From the NCBI RefSeq assembly GCF_029626025.1, contig NZ_JARUBF010000001.1:1674001-1738000 (forward strand): a stretch of 64,000 bases of DNA, written 5' to 3'. This document shows positions 1 through 10,070 of this stretch, piece after piece (within the stretch, counting starts at the first letter, position 1; each line of letters begins with the position of its first letter). Made by a program: the position numbers and the translations under genes. Below the pieces are notes generated by a model. The model had not been told where the DNA came from and made no database searches. It saw nothing but the letters and a program-made list of their open reading frames with translations. Origin of the DNA: Solwaraspora sp. WMMD406 (lineage in GTDB: Bacteria; Actinomycetota; Actinomycetes; Mycobacteriales; Micromonosporaceae).

Positions 1-73
1 GAGGTGGCTTATTCGGGTGTGGGTTCGGTCGTAACCGGGCGGCTGCCGCCAAAGAGTGGTCTTGACGACAGGA

Positions 74-103
74 ACCGGGGCGGGCGACGTCGCCCGCCCC
101 GGT
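74..103 (-). terminator. Perfect 30-bp palindrome, probable terminator
   Basis: Fifteen-base arms pair perfectly around a central GACGTC, starting 17 bases beyond the stop codon of the minus-strand gene at 120-1328. No T-run follows, which is common for terminators in high-GC actinomycetes. A DNA-binding site is the alternative. Confidence 0.6.
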
Positions 104-119
104 CGTGGGGTAACCCTGG

Positions 120-1328
120 TCAGTTCATCCAGTTGGTACGCGGGCAGAACTGCACGCCTTCGATGTCGGCGACACCGTCCTGGTCGGAGTCGACGTCACC
201 GTCACGGGTCGAGTAGATGTCGAGCGAGTTCGCGTCGATGGCGCCGTCGCCGTTCCAGTCGACCAGCTTGCCCTTGAAGGTTCCGACGATGAAGGCATTG
301 GCCAGTGGCCCGGTCGGAGTGTCCAGCGTTCCCAGGATGCTGTTGCCGGGGAACAGGACGTCCTCCAGCGAGCTGCCCCGCATCGTGTCGAAGTTGAGGT
401 AGCCCCAGGTGTGTACCCGGCCGCGGACATAGCGGATCGCCGGCTCGCCCTTGATCAGCATGTTCGGGTCCAGGGTCCACTCACCGGAACGCTTGGCCGC
501 GACCATCTCGTTGCGGTGACCCAGTGAGTCGTCGTCGGCCCGCCCGGAGAGGAAGACCGGACGCAGCCCCCGCGATTCGAAGTAGAAGCTGCCACGGCCG
601 GCGTTGACGTGGTTGGTCAGCCCGCGGAACACGAAGTTCTCGGTGTGCGGCGAACCGTCCTCGTGCAGACCGTCGAGGGTCTTACTGATGATCAGCTTCT
701 GGTTTCGGGTGTCGACGTTCGGGCATGCGTGCGCCTGTCCGTAGCTGCGCGCCAGACCCTGCGGCGAGAGCGTGATCTTGCCCCAGTTGCGGCCGCTTTC
801 GTCCAGCGCGACGTAGACGTCGCAATGGATGTTCAGCAGGATGGTCTCGTCGAAGGTCCGACTCGAGTCGTAGGTGAACGACCGGTTGTCGAAGGACGGC
901 AGGCCGGTGCGTAGTTCCGAACCGAACAGCCGCGCCCACTCGCCGACGTCCGGGTCGTCGTCGTTGGCGTGCCGGTCCAGCACACGGAGCGCGTCGGTGC
1001 CACCGATCTTCTCGAGGGCCCAGAGGGCGTTCCACCTGACCTGCCGGTCGGAGTCGTTGGCGACCGACTCGGCGAGCAGATCGACGGCGCCACTGAGCCG
1101 GCGGTCCATCGCCTGGTACAGCGACTGCTCTCGAATCATCGGGTCCCGGTGGTGCAGGGCCTCGTGCACGACCTGCTCGTCGGTGCGGGCGTCGAGCCGG
1201 ACCGCGCCGCGCTCCAGCATGTCGCCGAACTCGCTGTTGAGCAGCGCGGGGTCGCCCTCGAGGTAGTGTTCCCACTCCGGAGCGCTTCCAGCGCCCCCGG
1301 TGAAGGCACTGACAGATTGGATTGTCAT
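120..1328 (-). CDS. HEAT-repeat protein with C-terminal calcium-binding-type Asp loops
   Basis: A 402-residue protein. The ATG at 1328 is chosen because AGAAAGG lies just upstream; a longer reading to 1586 has no such site. Residues about 20-130 form two or three HEAT-like helical pairs (for example REQSLYQAMDRR and VRWNALWALEKIGG). The middle 250 residues are not recognised. The last 40 residues hold Asp-rich loops, DWNGDGAIDANSLD and DSDQDGVADIEG, like dockerin or thrombospondin type 3 calcium loops. No signal peptide is visible, which is odd because such loops are usually extracellular. There is no operon partner: the next gene is divergent. Function is unknown; the HEAT and calcium-loop assignments are by eye. 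Confidence 0.75.
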   Translation of the reverse strand: MTIQSVSAFTGGAGSAPEWEHYLEGDPALLNSEFGDMLERGAVRLDARTDEQVVHEALHHRDPMIREQSLYQAMDRRLSGAVDLLAESVANDSDRQVRWNALWALEKIGGTDALRVLDRHANDDDPDVGEWARLFGSELRTGLPSFDNRSFTYDSSRTFDETILLNIHCDVYVALDESGRNWGKITLSPQGLARSYGQAHACPNVDTRNQKLIISKTLDGLHEDGSPHTENFVFRGLTNHVNAGRGSFYFESRGLRPVFLSGRADDDSLGHRNEMVAAKRSGEWTLDPNMLIKGEPAIRYVRGRVHTWGYLNFDTMRGSSLEDVLFPGNSILGTLDTPTGPLANAFIVGTFKGKLVDWNGDGAIDANSLDIYSTRDGDVDSDQDGVADIEGVQFCPRTNWMN

Positions 1329-1788
1329 TCTCACATCACCTTTCTCTGGTGTGGCTGTCGTGGTGCCGGACCTATTCAGCTGGCGGCGCGTTTCGGAAGC
1401 AGGTATTGATCGTTCGCTTGCCGCCCTCGAAAACCGCGTCGAGCTACCCGAGCGGGTTCCGACTAAGTGGTTGACGTGACCTTGTGCGCGCCGGTGGAGT
1501 CGATGCACTCCGATGCGGGGAGGCCTCGCCGGTCGCTGCTTCGCCGACCGGTGCACCGGTTGTGCGCTGACCCCAGATTTCGCCATCGCGGCGCTGACCG
1601 TCCAGCATTGCCCGGTGAGCTAGCAAGAATGCAGAATCAGCGGCAGATGAAGGTCCGGGACAGCTGGCTGACGGCCGATCAGCCGAGAACTTGCCCATCC
1701 TCGTCGTATCCGTATGGCAGAGGGGCGACGTAACCCTAGCCTGGTTCGCGACGACCTTGAGAACAGTCGTCGACCAAGAGGAGGAACG
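1329..1788. other. Divergent intergenic region
   Basis: About 460 bases separate the minus-strand HEAT gene from the plus-strand UbiB-like gene. It should hold both promoters. I see no convincing reading frame or hairpin; the short open frames here have no ribosome-binding site and no recognisable protein. Confidence 0.5.
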
Positions 1789-3129
1789 ATGCCGCTCTCG
1801 CTTGCCTTCATCAGCCAGGGCTCACGCCGTAGCCCGCGCCGCGCGCTCCGTCACCATCCGGGCGTCCGGGTGCTCACTATTTGTGGACACCTGACACGCA
1901 TCGCCCTTCGGGCCGCGCTCGCACTCGGCGGGGCCGGCCTGCGGGGACGTCTAGCCGACCGGTACGCCCGGCAGCGATTAGCTGGTGACCTGCTTGCCGA
2001 CGCGGCCGAGCGCCTCGGTCCGACGTACATCAAATTCGGTCAGATCCTCGCCACCCGGATCGACGTCGTCCCACCTGCCGTGGCCGCGCGACTGGGTCGG
2101 CTGTTCGACAAGGTCCGGCCGCCGTCGATCCGGCCGCCGATCACCAGTAGCGTCGGCGCCGCGCTCGACGGTGGTGTCGGCGGGCTGCGGCGAGTCGCCG
2201 CAGGTAGTGTCGCGGTGGTCTACCGGGGTCGGCTCCGAACCGGGGAACAGGTCGCGGTCAAGGTGATCAGGCCTGGCCTCGACGCCGTGATCGACACGGA
2301 TCTCGCGCTGTTACGCGCGGCCGCTCGTGGCGTCGCCGCCCTGCCCGGGTTTCGGCGCGCACCACTGGTGGAACTCGTCAACCAGCTCGGTACCGCGATA
2401 CGCCGGCAGCTCGACCTGGGCGCCGAGGCTGATGCGTTGCGTCGGCTCCGCCGGAACCTGGCGCATCTCGACGGGGCACGGGTGCCCCGCGTGTACCACG
2501 AACTGTCGGACCGGACAGTGCTGGTGACCGAGTACCTGTCTGACATCCGGTTCAGCCCTCCCGCCGGGCCGCCGCGTGTGGCGCTGGTGACCGCGATGCG
2601 GGCAGCCTTTCAGATGGTCTTCGTCGACGGATTCGTGCACTGTGACCTGCACCCCGGCAACCTGCATCTGACGGCGCACCGAGTGACCGTGCTCGACGCC
2701 GGCTTCGTCCACGCGCTCACCCCGACCGCCCGGCGCGCCTTCGCGGAGTTCTTCCAGGCGATGGCGGCCGGCGCAGGCGACCGGTGCGCCGAGATTCTCC
2801 TGGCCACGGCCGACCGGATCGAGCCTTCGGCAGACCTCGTCGGGTTCCGCTCCGACATCGCGGCGCTGGTGGTTGCGGCGGCTGGCCGTCCCGCGGGTGA
2901 GTTCAACCTGGCGGACTTCGCTTATCGGATGTTCGCCGCTCAACGCGCGCGTGGTCTCTACGCGGATGTCCAGTTCATCTATCCGATTCTGGCGCTTCTC
3001 GTTCTGGAAGGCCGGGTCCGCCAGCACGCGCCCGACATCGATTTCCAGCGGGTGGCGATGCCCTACGTGCTGCGCGCGTTGGCCGACACCGTATCGCTGT
3101 CGGGCTGGCGACCGTCGTCGCCGCGCTGA
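1789..3129 (+). CDS. UbiB/ABC1/ADCK-family atypical kinase
   Basis: A 446-residue member of the ancient UbiB (AarF/COQ8) kinase-like family, which acts in isoprenoid lipid or quinone metabolism at membranes. Seen directly: the family KxGQ motif (YIKFGQ, residues 80-85), the nucleotide-site lysine in VAVKVIRPG (K158), the catalytic HCDLHPGN (284-291) and LDAGF (302-306) in place of DFG. The usual C-terminal pair of membrane helices is not obvious, so it may be a short, soluble-like form. ATG 1789 follows GAGGAGGAACG at ideal spacing; a longer frame to 1714 lacks this. About 100 bases downstream lies a DUF1702 gene on the same strand, probably co-transcribed. Substrate cannot be told from sequence. 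Confidence 0.88.
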   Translation: MPLSLAFISQGSRRSPRRALRHHPGVRVLTICGHLTRIALRAALALGGAGLRGRLADRYARQRLAGDLLADAAERLGPTYIKFGQILATRIDVVPPAVAARLGRLFDKVRPPSIRPPITSSVGAALDGGVGGLRRVAAGSVAVVYRGRLRTGEQVAVKVIRPGLDAVIDTDLALLRAAARGVAALPGFRRAPLVELVNQLGTAIRRQLDLGAEADALRRLRRNLAHLDGARVPRVYHELSDRTVLVTEYLSDIRFSPPAGPPRVALVTAMRAAFQMVFVDGFVHCDLHPGNLHLTAHRVTVLDAGFVHALTPTARRAFAEFFQAMAAGAGDRCAEILLATADRIEPSADLVGFRSDIAALVVAAAGRPAGEFNLADFAYRMFAAQRARGLYADVQFIYPILALLVLEGRVRQHAPDIDFQRVAMPYVLRALADTVSLSGWRPSSPR

Positions 3130-3232
3130 ACGTGCGGCCCGAAGCGTCCGCATGGGCCGGAAAAGATCGGTGGCGCCCCGAATCCGGACGATGTGTGCGC
3201 CGCGACCAGACCGAACATCCTGGAGTCGTAAC

Positions 3233-4207
3233 ATGCCGTGCTCATGGCGATCACTGCGCCGCCGACTACTGACCCGCATCCCGGACGGGATGGTCGCCGT
3301 CCGTCGTGGACCTGGCCTGGTTGACACCACGTCCCGGAGCGTCTTCGAGATGGTGGACCGCACGGTACGGGCCGGCTTCGACGCGGCCCTGGACTCGTCC
3401 AGCGTCGGCGAGCTGGAGACCCGGCTGGACCGTACCGCGCGGGACTTCAGAGGTTTCGCCTACGAAGGGGCCGCATCGGCGTACGCGATGCTCGACGCGG
3501 TGTCCCCGACCCGGACCCGGCGGGTGGGCCGACTGCTGACCGGACGAGGTGCGGCACACCGCTACCTGATCTACTTCGGGGTCGGCCGGGCGATAGGCCG
3601 ACTGCCCCGCTTTCGGTGGCGCTCGGTGCTGCCCGCCGACCCGATGCTGCACTGGTTGGCAGTCGATGGTCTCGGTTTCCACCGGGCAATACTCGACCCG
3701 GTCAGGTACGTCCGCCAGCAGCACCGGGCCGATGTGGCGGGATGGCCGTACGGAGACTTCCGGCACTACCTGAATCGCGCACTTGACCAAGGCACCGGCC
3801 GGGCACTGTGGTTCGTGGAGGGTGCTGACGTCGACCGGGTGGTCGCGACTGTCGGACGGTTCCCGGCGCAGCGCCACGACGATCTGTTGAGCGGCGTCGG
3901 TTTCGCCGCCACCTATACCAGTGGGGTGAGTGAGTCGGCACTGCGTCGGCTGTGGCGACTCAGTGGCGAGCACCGTTCCTTCCTGGCTCAGGGCGCGGCC
4001 TTCGCCGCGCAGGCCCGCCACCGGGCAGGGTTGGTCAACGCACACACCCGAACCGCGGCTGCCGTGCTGTGTGGCACCAGCGTCGAACAGGCGACCGACA
4101 TCGCCGAACGGTCGGAGGTCGGCCTGGCACCGGATGGCGCGCTGCCGGGTTTCGGTGTCTGGCGGCAGCGGGTAGCCGACCGGTTCACCTCGCGCGGCCG
4201 TCGCTAG
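3233..4207 (+). CDS. DUF1702 family protein
   Basis: A 324-residue protein matching the DUF1702 family, known from enediyne clusters (UnbL-like) and from other actinomycete loci, with no established biochemical role. Family features seen: RGFAYEGAA near residue 80, YLIYFGVGRAIGRLP, the GFHRAI region, LWFVEGADVDR, LSGVGFAATYTSGV and the conserved C-terminal QAR-H-T-CG stretch. ATG 3233 follows GGAG at 7 bases; upstream codons in the same frame merely shadow the UbiB gene. It sits about 100 bases after the UbiB-like kinase. No enediyne polyketide synthase or other enediyne gene is in the window, so a role there is not supported. Confidence 0.85.
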   Translation: MPCSWRSLRRRLLTRIPDGMVAVRRGPGLVDTTSRSVFEMVDRTVRAGFDAALDSSSVGELETRLDRTARDFRGFAYEGAASAYAMLDAVSPTRTRRVGRLLTGRGAAHRYLIYFGVGRAIGRLPRFRWRSVLPADPMLHWLAVDGLGFHRAILDPVRYVRQQHRADVAGWPYGDFRHYLNRALDQGTGRALWFVEGADVDRVVATVGRFPAQRHDDLLSGVGFAATYTSGVSESALRRLWRLSGEHRSFLAQGAAFAAQARHRAGLVNAHTRTAAAVLCGTSVEQATDIAERSEVGLAPDGALPGFGVWRQRVADRFTSRGRR

Positions 4208-4288
4208 TGCGCTGACCACGAACGCTCACCGGGGGAGCTGGTCGAGCCACTGGCCGCCGCCGGTGCCGACGTGGTCGCCGACGGCGGA

Positions 4289-4317
4289 CGGTGCCACCGG
4301 GGTGATCGGTGGCACCG
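4289..4317. terminator. Hairpin terminator between convergent genes
   Basis: CGGTGCCACCG and CGGTGGCACCG form a perfect 11-bp stem with a 7-base loop. It lies between the DUF1702 gene and the converging CBM2 gene, so it probably serves both strands. Confidence 0.8.
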
Positions 4318-4372
4318 CCCGTCCCGTACCGTCGGCTCCGGTGTGTCCTGGAGAACAGGCGAGGTGGAAGGG

Positions 4373-6121
4373 TCAGTTCGGGGCGTGCACTCCGGTTGCC
4401 GCGTAGTCCTTGATCGAGCCCCGAACGTACATGTCGCTGCTCTGGTTGCCGGTGAAGTACTGCTGGATGGAGCCGGGGAACGGCGAGGTCGAGGCGCTAC
4501 GTCCGTACACGTCGGTGTAGACGGTCGACGGCCCGGTGTTGCGGACCATGAACGCGCCCGGTCGGAACTCCCGCAGCGTGCCCTTGAACGGTGAGCGCGG
4601 ATCGTCCCAGGCGACCTGTTGTCCGGTCTGTTGGGTGACCCGGCGTGCCTCGTCGCAGTAGTCGCCACCCGCGAGGTCGGTGTAGCACAGGTCCACGATC
4701 CGGCCCATGTTGTTGGGCCTGGCCGGGTCGTAGTAGCGCGACGGGTTGACCACGTAGAACAGCGGCGCGAGGTGGAAGCTCAGTCCAGGTCCGCTCACCT
4801 GGACATCGGAGAACCAGAAGTCGTCCATGTCGGAGACGGTGAACGGCACCGGGTTGGGGTAGAGCGGGTCGTAGTGCGTGCGGCCCTCCCGGATGGCCTG
4901 GACGCAGCTGGTCTCGGCGATCAGCCGGCCCAATGAGCGGGTGTCCGACGGCGAGTCGGCCGGTACGGCGGGTGCGACGCTGATGAACGGTCGGCCGAAG
5001 CCGGGGCATTCGCTGGGGCTGAAGCCGCCGGGGCGGCCGAGCGGGATCATCGCGTTGTACCGGGCCTCGGTGACCGGCCCGCCGTTACTGCCCACACAAC
5101 GCTGGTTCAACAGCAACTCGTGGACGTTGTTGGTGAACGCGTCCGGCGAGTGGGTGCCCTGGTGGAACTTGAGCAGCACGTCACAGACCGCGATGACGGT
5201 GCCCTGTGGCGGGAAGAAGCTGGTGCCGTTGTCGCCCTCGATGACGTTGCTGTTGTTCACCACGAGCACCTTGTGGCCGACGTGGTCCTCGTGCCGGTGG
5301 CTGTGGTCGGGCATGGTGTCCAGCATGACTTCGCTGGTGTATCCGAAGGCGGGCCAGCCGGCGGTGCTGTAGAGGTCCGAGGTACGTGGGTCGTCACCGT
5401 GTTCGTGGCCGAAGTAGCAGCCGCTCGGGTCCCGGGTGGGGTGCCAGGTCGGGTAGACCTTGCCGTCGGGTCCCCACGTCCAGTAACGGGCGTGGATCTC
5501 GACCGAGCATTCGCCGGCGCGGGGGAGGTATCCCTTCTCGTTGGCGGTGGCGATCAGTTCGTAGGCCCGGCTCTTCGGGGCGCTGGCTGGCGGCAGGCCC
5601 GTACCCCAGGTCGGGTCGCCGGGCGGGCTCGTGGGCGGGGCGGTGGTCGGCGGGGCGGTGGTCGGCGGGGCGGTCGTGACCGGTGGCGCGGTGGTGGGAT
5701 TGGTGGGCGAGCCCGTACAGGTGGTGCCGTTGAGGGCGAAACTGGTCGGCGCGGTGTTACTGCCGTTCCAGGCTCCGTTGAAGCCGAACGAGGTCGTGGC
5801 TCCCGTGGCGATGCTGCCGTTGTAGCTGGCGTTTCGGGCGGTGACCTGCCCGCCGCTCTGCGACACCGTGGCGTTCCAGGCCTGGGTGACCTGCTGGCCG
5901 TTGGCATAGCTCCAAGCCAGGGTCCACGAGTCGACCGGGTCGCCGAGATTGGTGATGGCCACGTTGGCGGTGAATCCGGTGTTCCATTGCGAGGCGACCG
6001 AGTAGGTGACCCGGCAACCGGTTGCGGCGTAGGCGGCCGTGACGGCTGCGGTGCCGGTGACGACCACGGCTGCCGCGATGGCGGCCGACCACAGCCGCGA
6101 GCGGTGACGAGGTAAGCGCAT
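4373..6121 (-). CDS. Secreted CBM2 protein with large His-rich uncharacterised domain
   Basis: A 582-residue secreted protein. Residues 1-32 are a signal peptide (basic start, alanine/valine core, AYAA). Residues about 34-133 are a family 2 cellulose/chitin-binding module (TGCRVTYSV start, paired Cys, spaced Trp residues such as WNTGF and WTLAWSY). A Pro/Thr linker with PPTTA repeats follows to about 165. The remaining 415 residues are unrecognised but rich in possible metal ligands: [23 protein letters not shown] and [11 protein letters not shown], with several Cys. ATG 6121 has GAAGGG upstream. The fusion suggests a wall-polysaccharide enzyme or metal-dependent oxidase acting on insoluble glycan, but no known catalytic family was identified. 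Confidence 0.85.
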   Translation of the reverse strand: MRLPRHRSRLWSAAIAAAVVVTGTAAVTAAYAATGCRVTYSVASQWNTGFTANVAITNLGDPVDSWTLAWSYANGQQVTQAWNATVSQSGGQVTARNASYNGSIATGATTSFGFNGAWNGSNTAPTSFALNGTTCTGSPTNPTTAPPVTTAPPTTAPPTTAPPTSPPGDPTWGTGLPPASAPKSRAYELIATANEKGYLPRAGECSVEIHARYWTWGPDGKVYPTWHPTRDPSGCYFGHEHGDDPRTSDLYSTAGWPAFGYTSEVMLDTMPDHSHRHEDHVGHKVLVVNNSNVIEGDNGTSFFPPQGTVIAVCDVLLKFHQGTHSPDAFTNNVHELLLNQRCVGSNGGPVTEARYNAMIPLGRPGGFSPSECPGFGRPFISVAPAVPADSPSDTRSLGRLIAETSCVQAIREGRTHYDPLYPNPVPFTVSDMDDFWFSDVQVSGPGLSFHLAPLFYVVNPSRYYDPARPNNMGRIVDLCYTDLAGGDYCDEARRVTQQTGQQVAWDDPRSPFKGTLREFRPGAFMVRNTGPSTVYTDVYGRSASTSPFPGSIQQYFTGNQSSDMYVRGSIKDYAATGVHAPN

Positions 6122-6444
6122 GGCTGATCCCTTCGGGAAGTGTGGACGAATCGACAGAGTGTGCTGTCTCGGACGGTCGGCCACACGGGGCGTGATGGAG
6201 GGCTCCTGGTGGGGGAACACGAGGAGCGGCGAGCATCGTTGGGACGGATGCCCGAAGGCAGGCAACGAATCTCCCGGCCGATAGATTCATATCTATGTTA
6301 TGGGTTGTTTCCGGCGTGTCAATGTTGATCGATCAATCAGGCATGGTCCGATGGCGACGACAGTGAACTGGTCGGCGGGCCGGTCGCCCGTTGTCGCTGA
6401 GGACAGATCGCCGACGGCCGGGATGAACGCTGAGGTCTTCCCGG
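6122..6444. promoter_or_regulatory. Upstream region of CBM2 gene with two small palindromes
   Basis: This 320-base stretch carries no convincing gene. It contains ATAGAT-TCAT-ATCTAT (6281-6296), AT-rich in a GC-rich setting, and the perfect palindrome TTGATCGATCAA (6325-6336). Either could be an operator for the secreted CBM2 gene. The CebR-type box TGGGAGCGCTCCCA of cellulase genes is absent. Confidence 0.4.
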
Positions 6445-6906
6445 TCACCAGGTCTTGGTCAAGAACGCGCTGTTCGGGTCTGGCCGGTAGGAGCCGAACG
6501 GAGTGCACGGGACGAAGCCGGCCTTCGCGTACAGCGCCCGGGCGGGAGCGAAGAACGCCATGCTGCCGGTCTCCAACGACACTCTGTGGACACCACGTGA
6601 CCGCGCGTCATCGAGCAGGTGGTCCAGCACGCGGGTGGCGATCCCCCGGCCGCGGCGACGGGGATCCGTACGCATGCTCTTGATCTCCTCATGGCCCGGC
6701 TCCACCGCAGCCAACGCGCCGGTACCGACGATCTCGCCCGCTTCGAGCGCGACCCAGAGCCGTACCCCGGGCTTGCGTAGCCCGGCCAGGTTCAGCGCGT
6801 GCCGGCTCTCGGCCGGCGCGGTCGGCGCGAGGTCGTCCAAGTGGGCCTGCAGGAACGCGGCCAGACCCGGGTCGGCGAAGTCGGCACGTTCGATCCGCAG
6901 CGGCAT
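6445..6906 (-). CDS. GNAT-family N-acetyltransferase
   Basis: A 153-residue single-domain acetyltransferase. The acetyl-CoA pyrophosphate-binding motif A is clear (RRRGRGIATRVLDHLL, about residues 83-98), preceded by the beta-4 strand EEIKSMRTDP and followed by VHRVSLETG and LYAKAGF, where the Tyr is the usual general acid. It starts with ATG 6906 and is divergent from the thioredoxin-like lipoprotein gene. Substrate is unknown; amino acid, antibiotic or small-amine acetylation are all possible in this family. Confidence 0.88.
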   Translation of the reverse strand: MPLRIERADFADPGLAAFLQAHLDDLAPTAPAESRHALNLAGLRKPGVRLWVALEAGEIVGTGALAAVEPGHEEIKSMRTDPRRRGRGIATRVLDHLLDDARSRGVHRVSLETGSMAFFAPARALYAKAGFVPCTPFGSYRPDPNSAFLTKTW

Positions 6907-7053
6907 GACCGTATGCTGGCGACACCGCGTTACGCGTTCGTTTCGGCATGCGGCCCGGCGCGGTGGTGCCTATCGCGACAGCGAGCAAGGTTACGGAACA
7001 CTCGCGCCGGGGCGCGACGCCGTGACCGGGCGACGGACTTGGGGAGTGACGAC

Positions 7054-7653
7054 ATGAGGGTACGGCGGCGGACATTGTTCACGCTGATCGCGGGCGGCAC
7101 CCTGGCGCTCGCCGGCTGTGGCGCGGACCCGGGCGGTCCGTCGTCCGCCGCCACGGACGACACCACCACGGACGACGCCCCGGCGGCGGACGCCGCCACG
7201 GACGACACCGCCACGGACGACGCCCCGGCGGCGGACGGCACGGCCGCCTCGGACAGCTACGACTTCACGGTCGAGACCCTCGACGGCACCACGTTCGACG
7301 GTCGAAGCCTCGAAGGCAAACCGGCGGTCCTGTGGTTCTGGGCGCCCTGGTGTCCCACCTGTCTGGGACAGGCCGAGCGGGTGAACAGCCTCGCGGCCGA
7401 CTACGCCGGCAAGGTGTCCGTAGTCGGGGTGGCCGGCCTCGATGGCGCACCGGCGATGGAGGATTTCGTCCGGATGGCGAAGCTGTCCGGCTTCCCGCAG
7501 CTGGCCGACGAGGACGGGGTGGTGTGGAAGCGGTTCGGGATCACCGCACAGAGCACGTTCGTGGTGCTCGACGCCGAGGGCACCGTCGTGGCGCGCGGCC
7601 ATGTCGACGTCGACGAACTGCCGGCCACCGTCGACGAATTGCTGGCGGGCTGA
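7054..7653 (+). CDS. TlpA/ResA-like thioredoxin-fold lipoprotein
   Basis: A 199-residue exported disulfide oxidoreductase. Residues 1-21 are a lipoprotein signal with lipobox LALAGC, lipidated Cys 22. A low-complexity Asp/Ala/Thr spacer made of repeated TDDTATDDAPAAD units spans about 34-65. The thioredoxin fold carries the redox motif WCPTC (Cys 100 and 103) and the cis-proline region QSTFVVLD. ATG 7054 has GGGGAG at 7 bases. The next gene, a CcdA homologue, begins one base after the stop, so the pair forms a membrane-to-exterior electron relay: CcdA should reduce this protein, which then reduces exported thiol proteins or apocytochromes. Confidence 0.9.
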   Translation: MRVRRRTLFTLIAGGTLALAGCGADPGGPSSAATDDTTTDDAPAADAATDDTATDDAPAADGTAASDSYDFTVETLDGTTFDGRSLEGKPAVLWFWAPWCPTCLGQAERVNSLAADYAGKVSVVGVAGLDGAPAMEDFVRMAKLSGFPQLADEDGVVWKRFGITAQSTFVVLDAEGTVVARGHVDVDELPATVDELLAG

Positions 7654-7654
7654 G

Positions 7655-8617
<963 letters not shown>

Positions 8618-8659
8618 GCAGGCCCGGTACCACCCCGACCCGGTCCGTGAGCGGGACGT

Positions 8660-9385
8660 CTACGTGAGGAGGGGGGCCAGGGCGTCGTCGGCGAGCCGAC
8701 CCTCGGGGCGGGGCGCGAGCACGAGCTTGTAACCGACCTGGCGCACCGTACCGATCATCGACTCGTACTCGGTGCCGAGCTTGGCGCGCAACCGCCGTAC
8801 GTGCACGTCGACCGTACGGTGGCCGCCGAAGTAGTCGAAGCCCCACACCTCCCGCAGCAGCTGGTCGCGGGTGAACACCCGACCCGGGTGCTGGGCGAGG
8901 AACTTCAACAACTCGAACTCCTTGAAGGTCAGATCGAGCGGTCGGCCCTTGAGCCTCGCGGCGTACGTGTCGGGGTCGATGGAAAGGTCGCCGCTGGTGA
9001 TCAGCGCGCCGCCCGTGCTGCCGGAGGCCCCCGCCGCCCGCGCGACGAGCAGCCGGAGGCGGGTCTCCACCTCGGCCGGGCCGGCGGTCGACAGCACCAG
9101 GTCGTCGAGTCCCCATTCGGCGGAGACGGCGACCAGGCCGGCCTCCTCCACCACGGCCACCAACGGCACCCGCAGCCCGGTGGTCCGCAGCATCCGGCAG
9201 GTGCCACGGGCCTCGGCGAGCTGCTGTCGGGCGTCCACCAGCACGGCGTCGGGGTCGGTGCCGGACATCAGCAGGGGCACGTCGTGGCCGGCGTACCGCA
9301 CCGAATGCGGGAGCAGGTCGAGCGCGGGCAGCACCAGCCGGGCCTGATCGGGGTGGGGCCGGGTCGTCAGTACGAGAATCTCCAC
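8660..9385 (-). CDS. glnR: GlnR-type OmpR-family nitrogen response regulator
   Basis: A 241-residue regulator: N-terminal receiver-like domain (residues 1-120) and C-terminal OmpR/PhoB winged helix (about 140-225). The recognition helix region [20 protein letters not shown] and the stretch [18 protein letters not shown] match actinomycete GlnR, the global regulator of ammonium assimilation genes such as glnA and amtB. The receiver keeps VDAR at the phosphorylation-site strand but lacks a full acidic pocket, as in GlnR, which works without a histidine kinase partner; no kinase gene is adjacent. It converges on the ccdA-like gene. A related orphan OmpR regulator is the alternative. Confidence 0.8.
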   Translation of the reverse strand: MEILVLTTRPHPDQARLVLPALDLLPHSVRYAGHDVPLLMSGTDPDAVLVDARQQLAEARGTCRMLRTTGLRVPLVAVVEEAGLVAVSAEWGLDDLVLSTAGPAEVETRLRLLVARAAGASGSTGGALITSGDLSIDPDTYAARLKGRPLDLTFKEFELLKFLAQHPGRVFTRDQLLREVWGFDYFGGHRTVDVHVRRLRAKLGTEYESMIGTVRQVGYKLVLAPRPEGRLADDALAPLLT

Positions 9386-9488
9386 GGTTCCACCCTCTCG
9401 GCCGGCTAGGGAGTCCGGCTCGACCTAGCGTCCCGTACCGATGTTTCGGTTTCCGTCGCTTTGTTGTGACAGCCTCGACACGTGGCGG

Positions 9489-10070
9489 TCAGGTTCCGGA
9501 GGCTTCGTCGTACCGGCGGCGTAGATCGGCCATCTCCGATGGGGAAAGGGCCTCCCGCATCGCCGGCTCCGCGTACTTCGGCGGGAACATCTGCCGCAGC
9601 CGGTCGACGAACATGACCTCGGCGGTCGCCTCGACCACCTGGATGCCGGGCGGTTCGGCGGCGAAGTCCAAGATCACCGGTCCGGCCAGCTTGACCGCCA
9701 CGTCCCACGGGCGGCCCTGCTCGGCGACTCCACAGAGGTGGAAGCCGTAGACCGTCCGTACGTCGGCGAGCGCGGTCACGTCGGCCGGCTCGTAGCCGTA
9801 GACGTGTACTCCGCAGATCACCGCCGGCGGCACCTGCTCCCTGGCGGCCACCTGCACGAGATCGTGGCCGGAATGGTTGTGCTGCTCGGGGTCCGCCTGT
9901 TCGAGCGTGGTGCGCATCCGGGTCAGGATCTGCCCGTGCAGATCCGCCGGCTCCGCCTGCGAGCCGACCGATTTGGCCAGTACGGCCACCCCGGCCGTGG
10001 CCAGCAGGATCACCGCCACCCACACGAAGCGGTTGCGGTGTGACTTCGTCGAACTCTCCTGGGAATCCAT
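9489..10070 (-). CDS. Membrane-anchored hypothetical protein
   Basis: A 193-residue protein with one N-terminal membrane segment (FVWVAVILLATAGVAVLA, about residues 15-32) and a soluble, probably extracytoplasmic domain. Starts at ATG 10070 with GAGGTGAG upstream. The soluble part has two Cys (VICGVHVYG and FHLCGVAEQG) that could pair, and an acidic/aromatic C-terminus ending near MADLRRRYDEASGT. No family is recognised. It ends about 100 bases from the start of glnR on the same strand, so it could be transcribed ahead of it. Confidence 0.65.
   Translation of the reverse strand: MDSQESSTKSHRNRFVWVAVILLATAGVAVLAKSVGSQAEPADLHGQILTRMRTTLEQADPEQHNHSGHDLVQVAAREQVPPAVICGVHVYGYEPADVTALADVRTVYGFHLCGVAEQGRPWDVAVKLAGPVILDFAAEPPGIQVVEATAEVMFVDRLRQMFPPKYAEPAMREALSPSEMADLRRRYDEASGT

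Noticed and set aside
2873-3232. N-terminal extension of the DUF1702 gene
   Set aside because: It overlaps the well-supported UbiB gene in another frame and has no ribosome-binding site; the family domain fits the ATG at 3233.
3233-4207. Enediyne biosynthetic cluster, suggested by DUF1702
   Set aside because: No enediyne PKS, thioesterase or other UnbV/UnbU-type genes are present in 64 kb; DUF1702 also occurs elsewhere.
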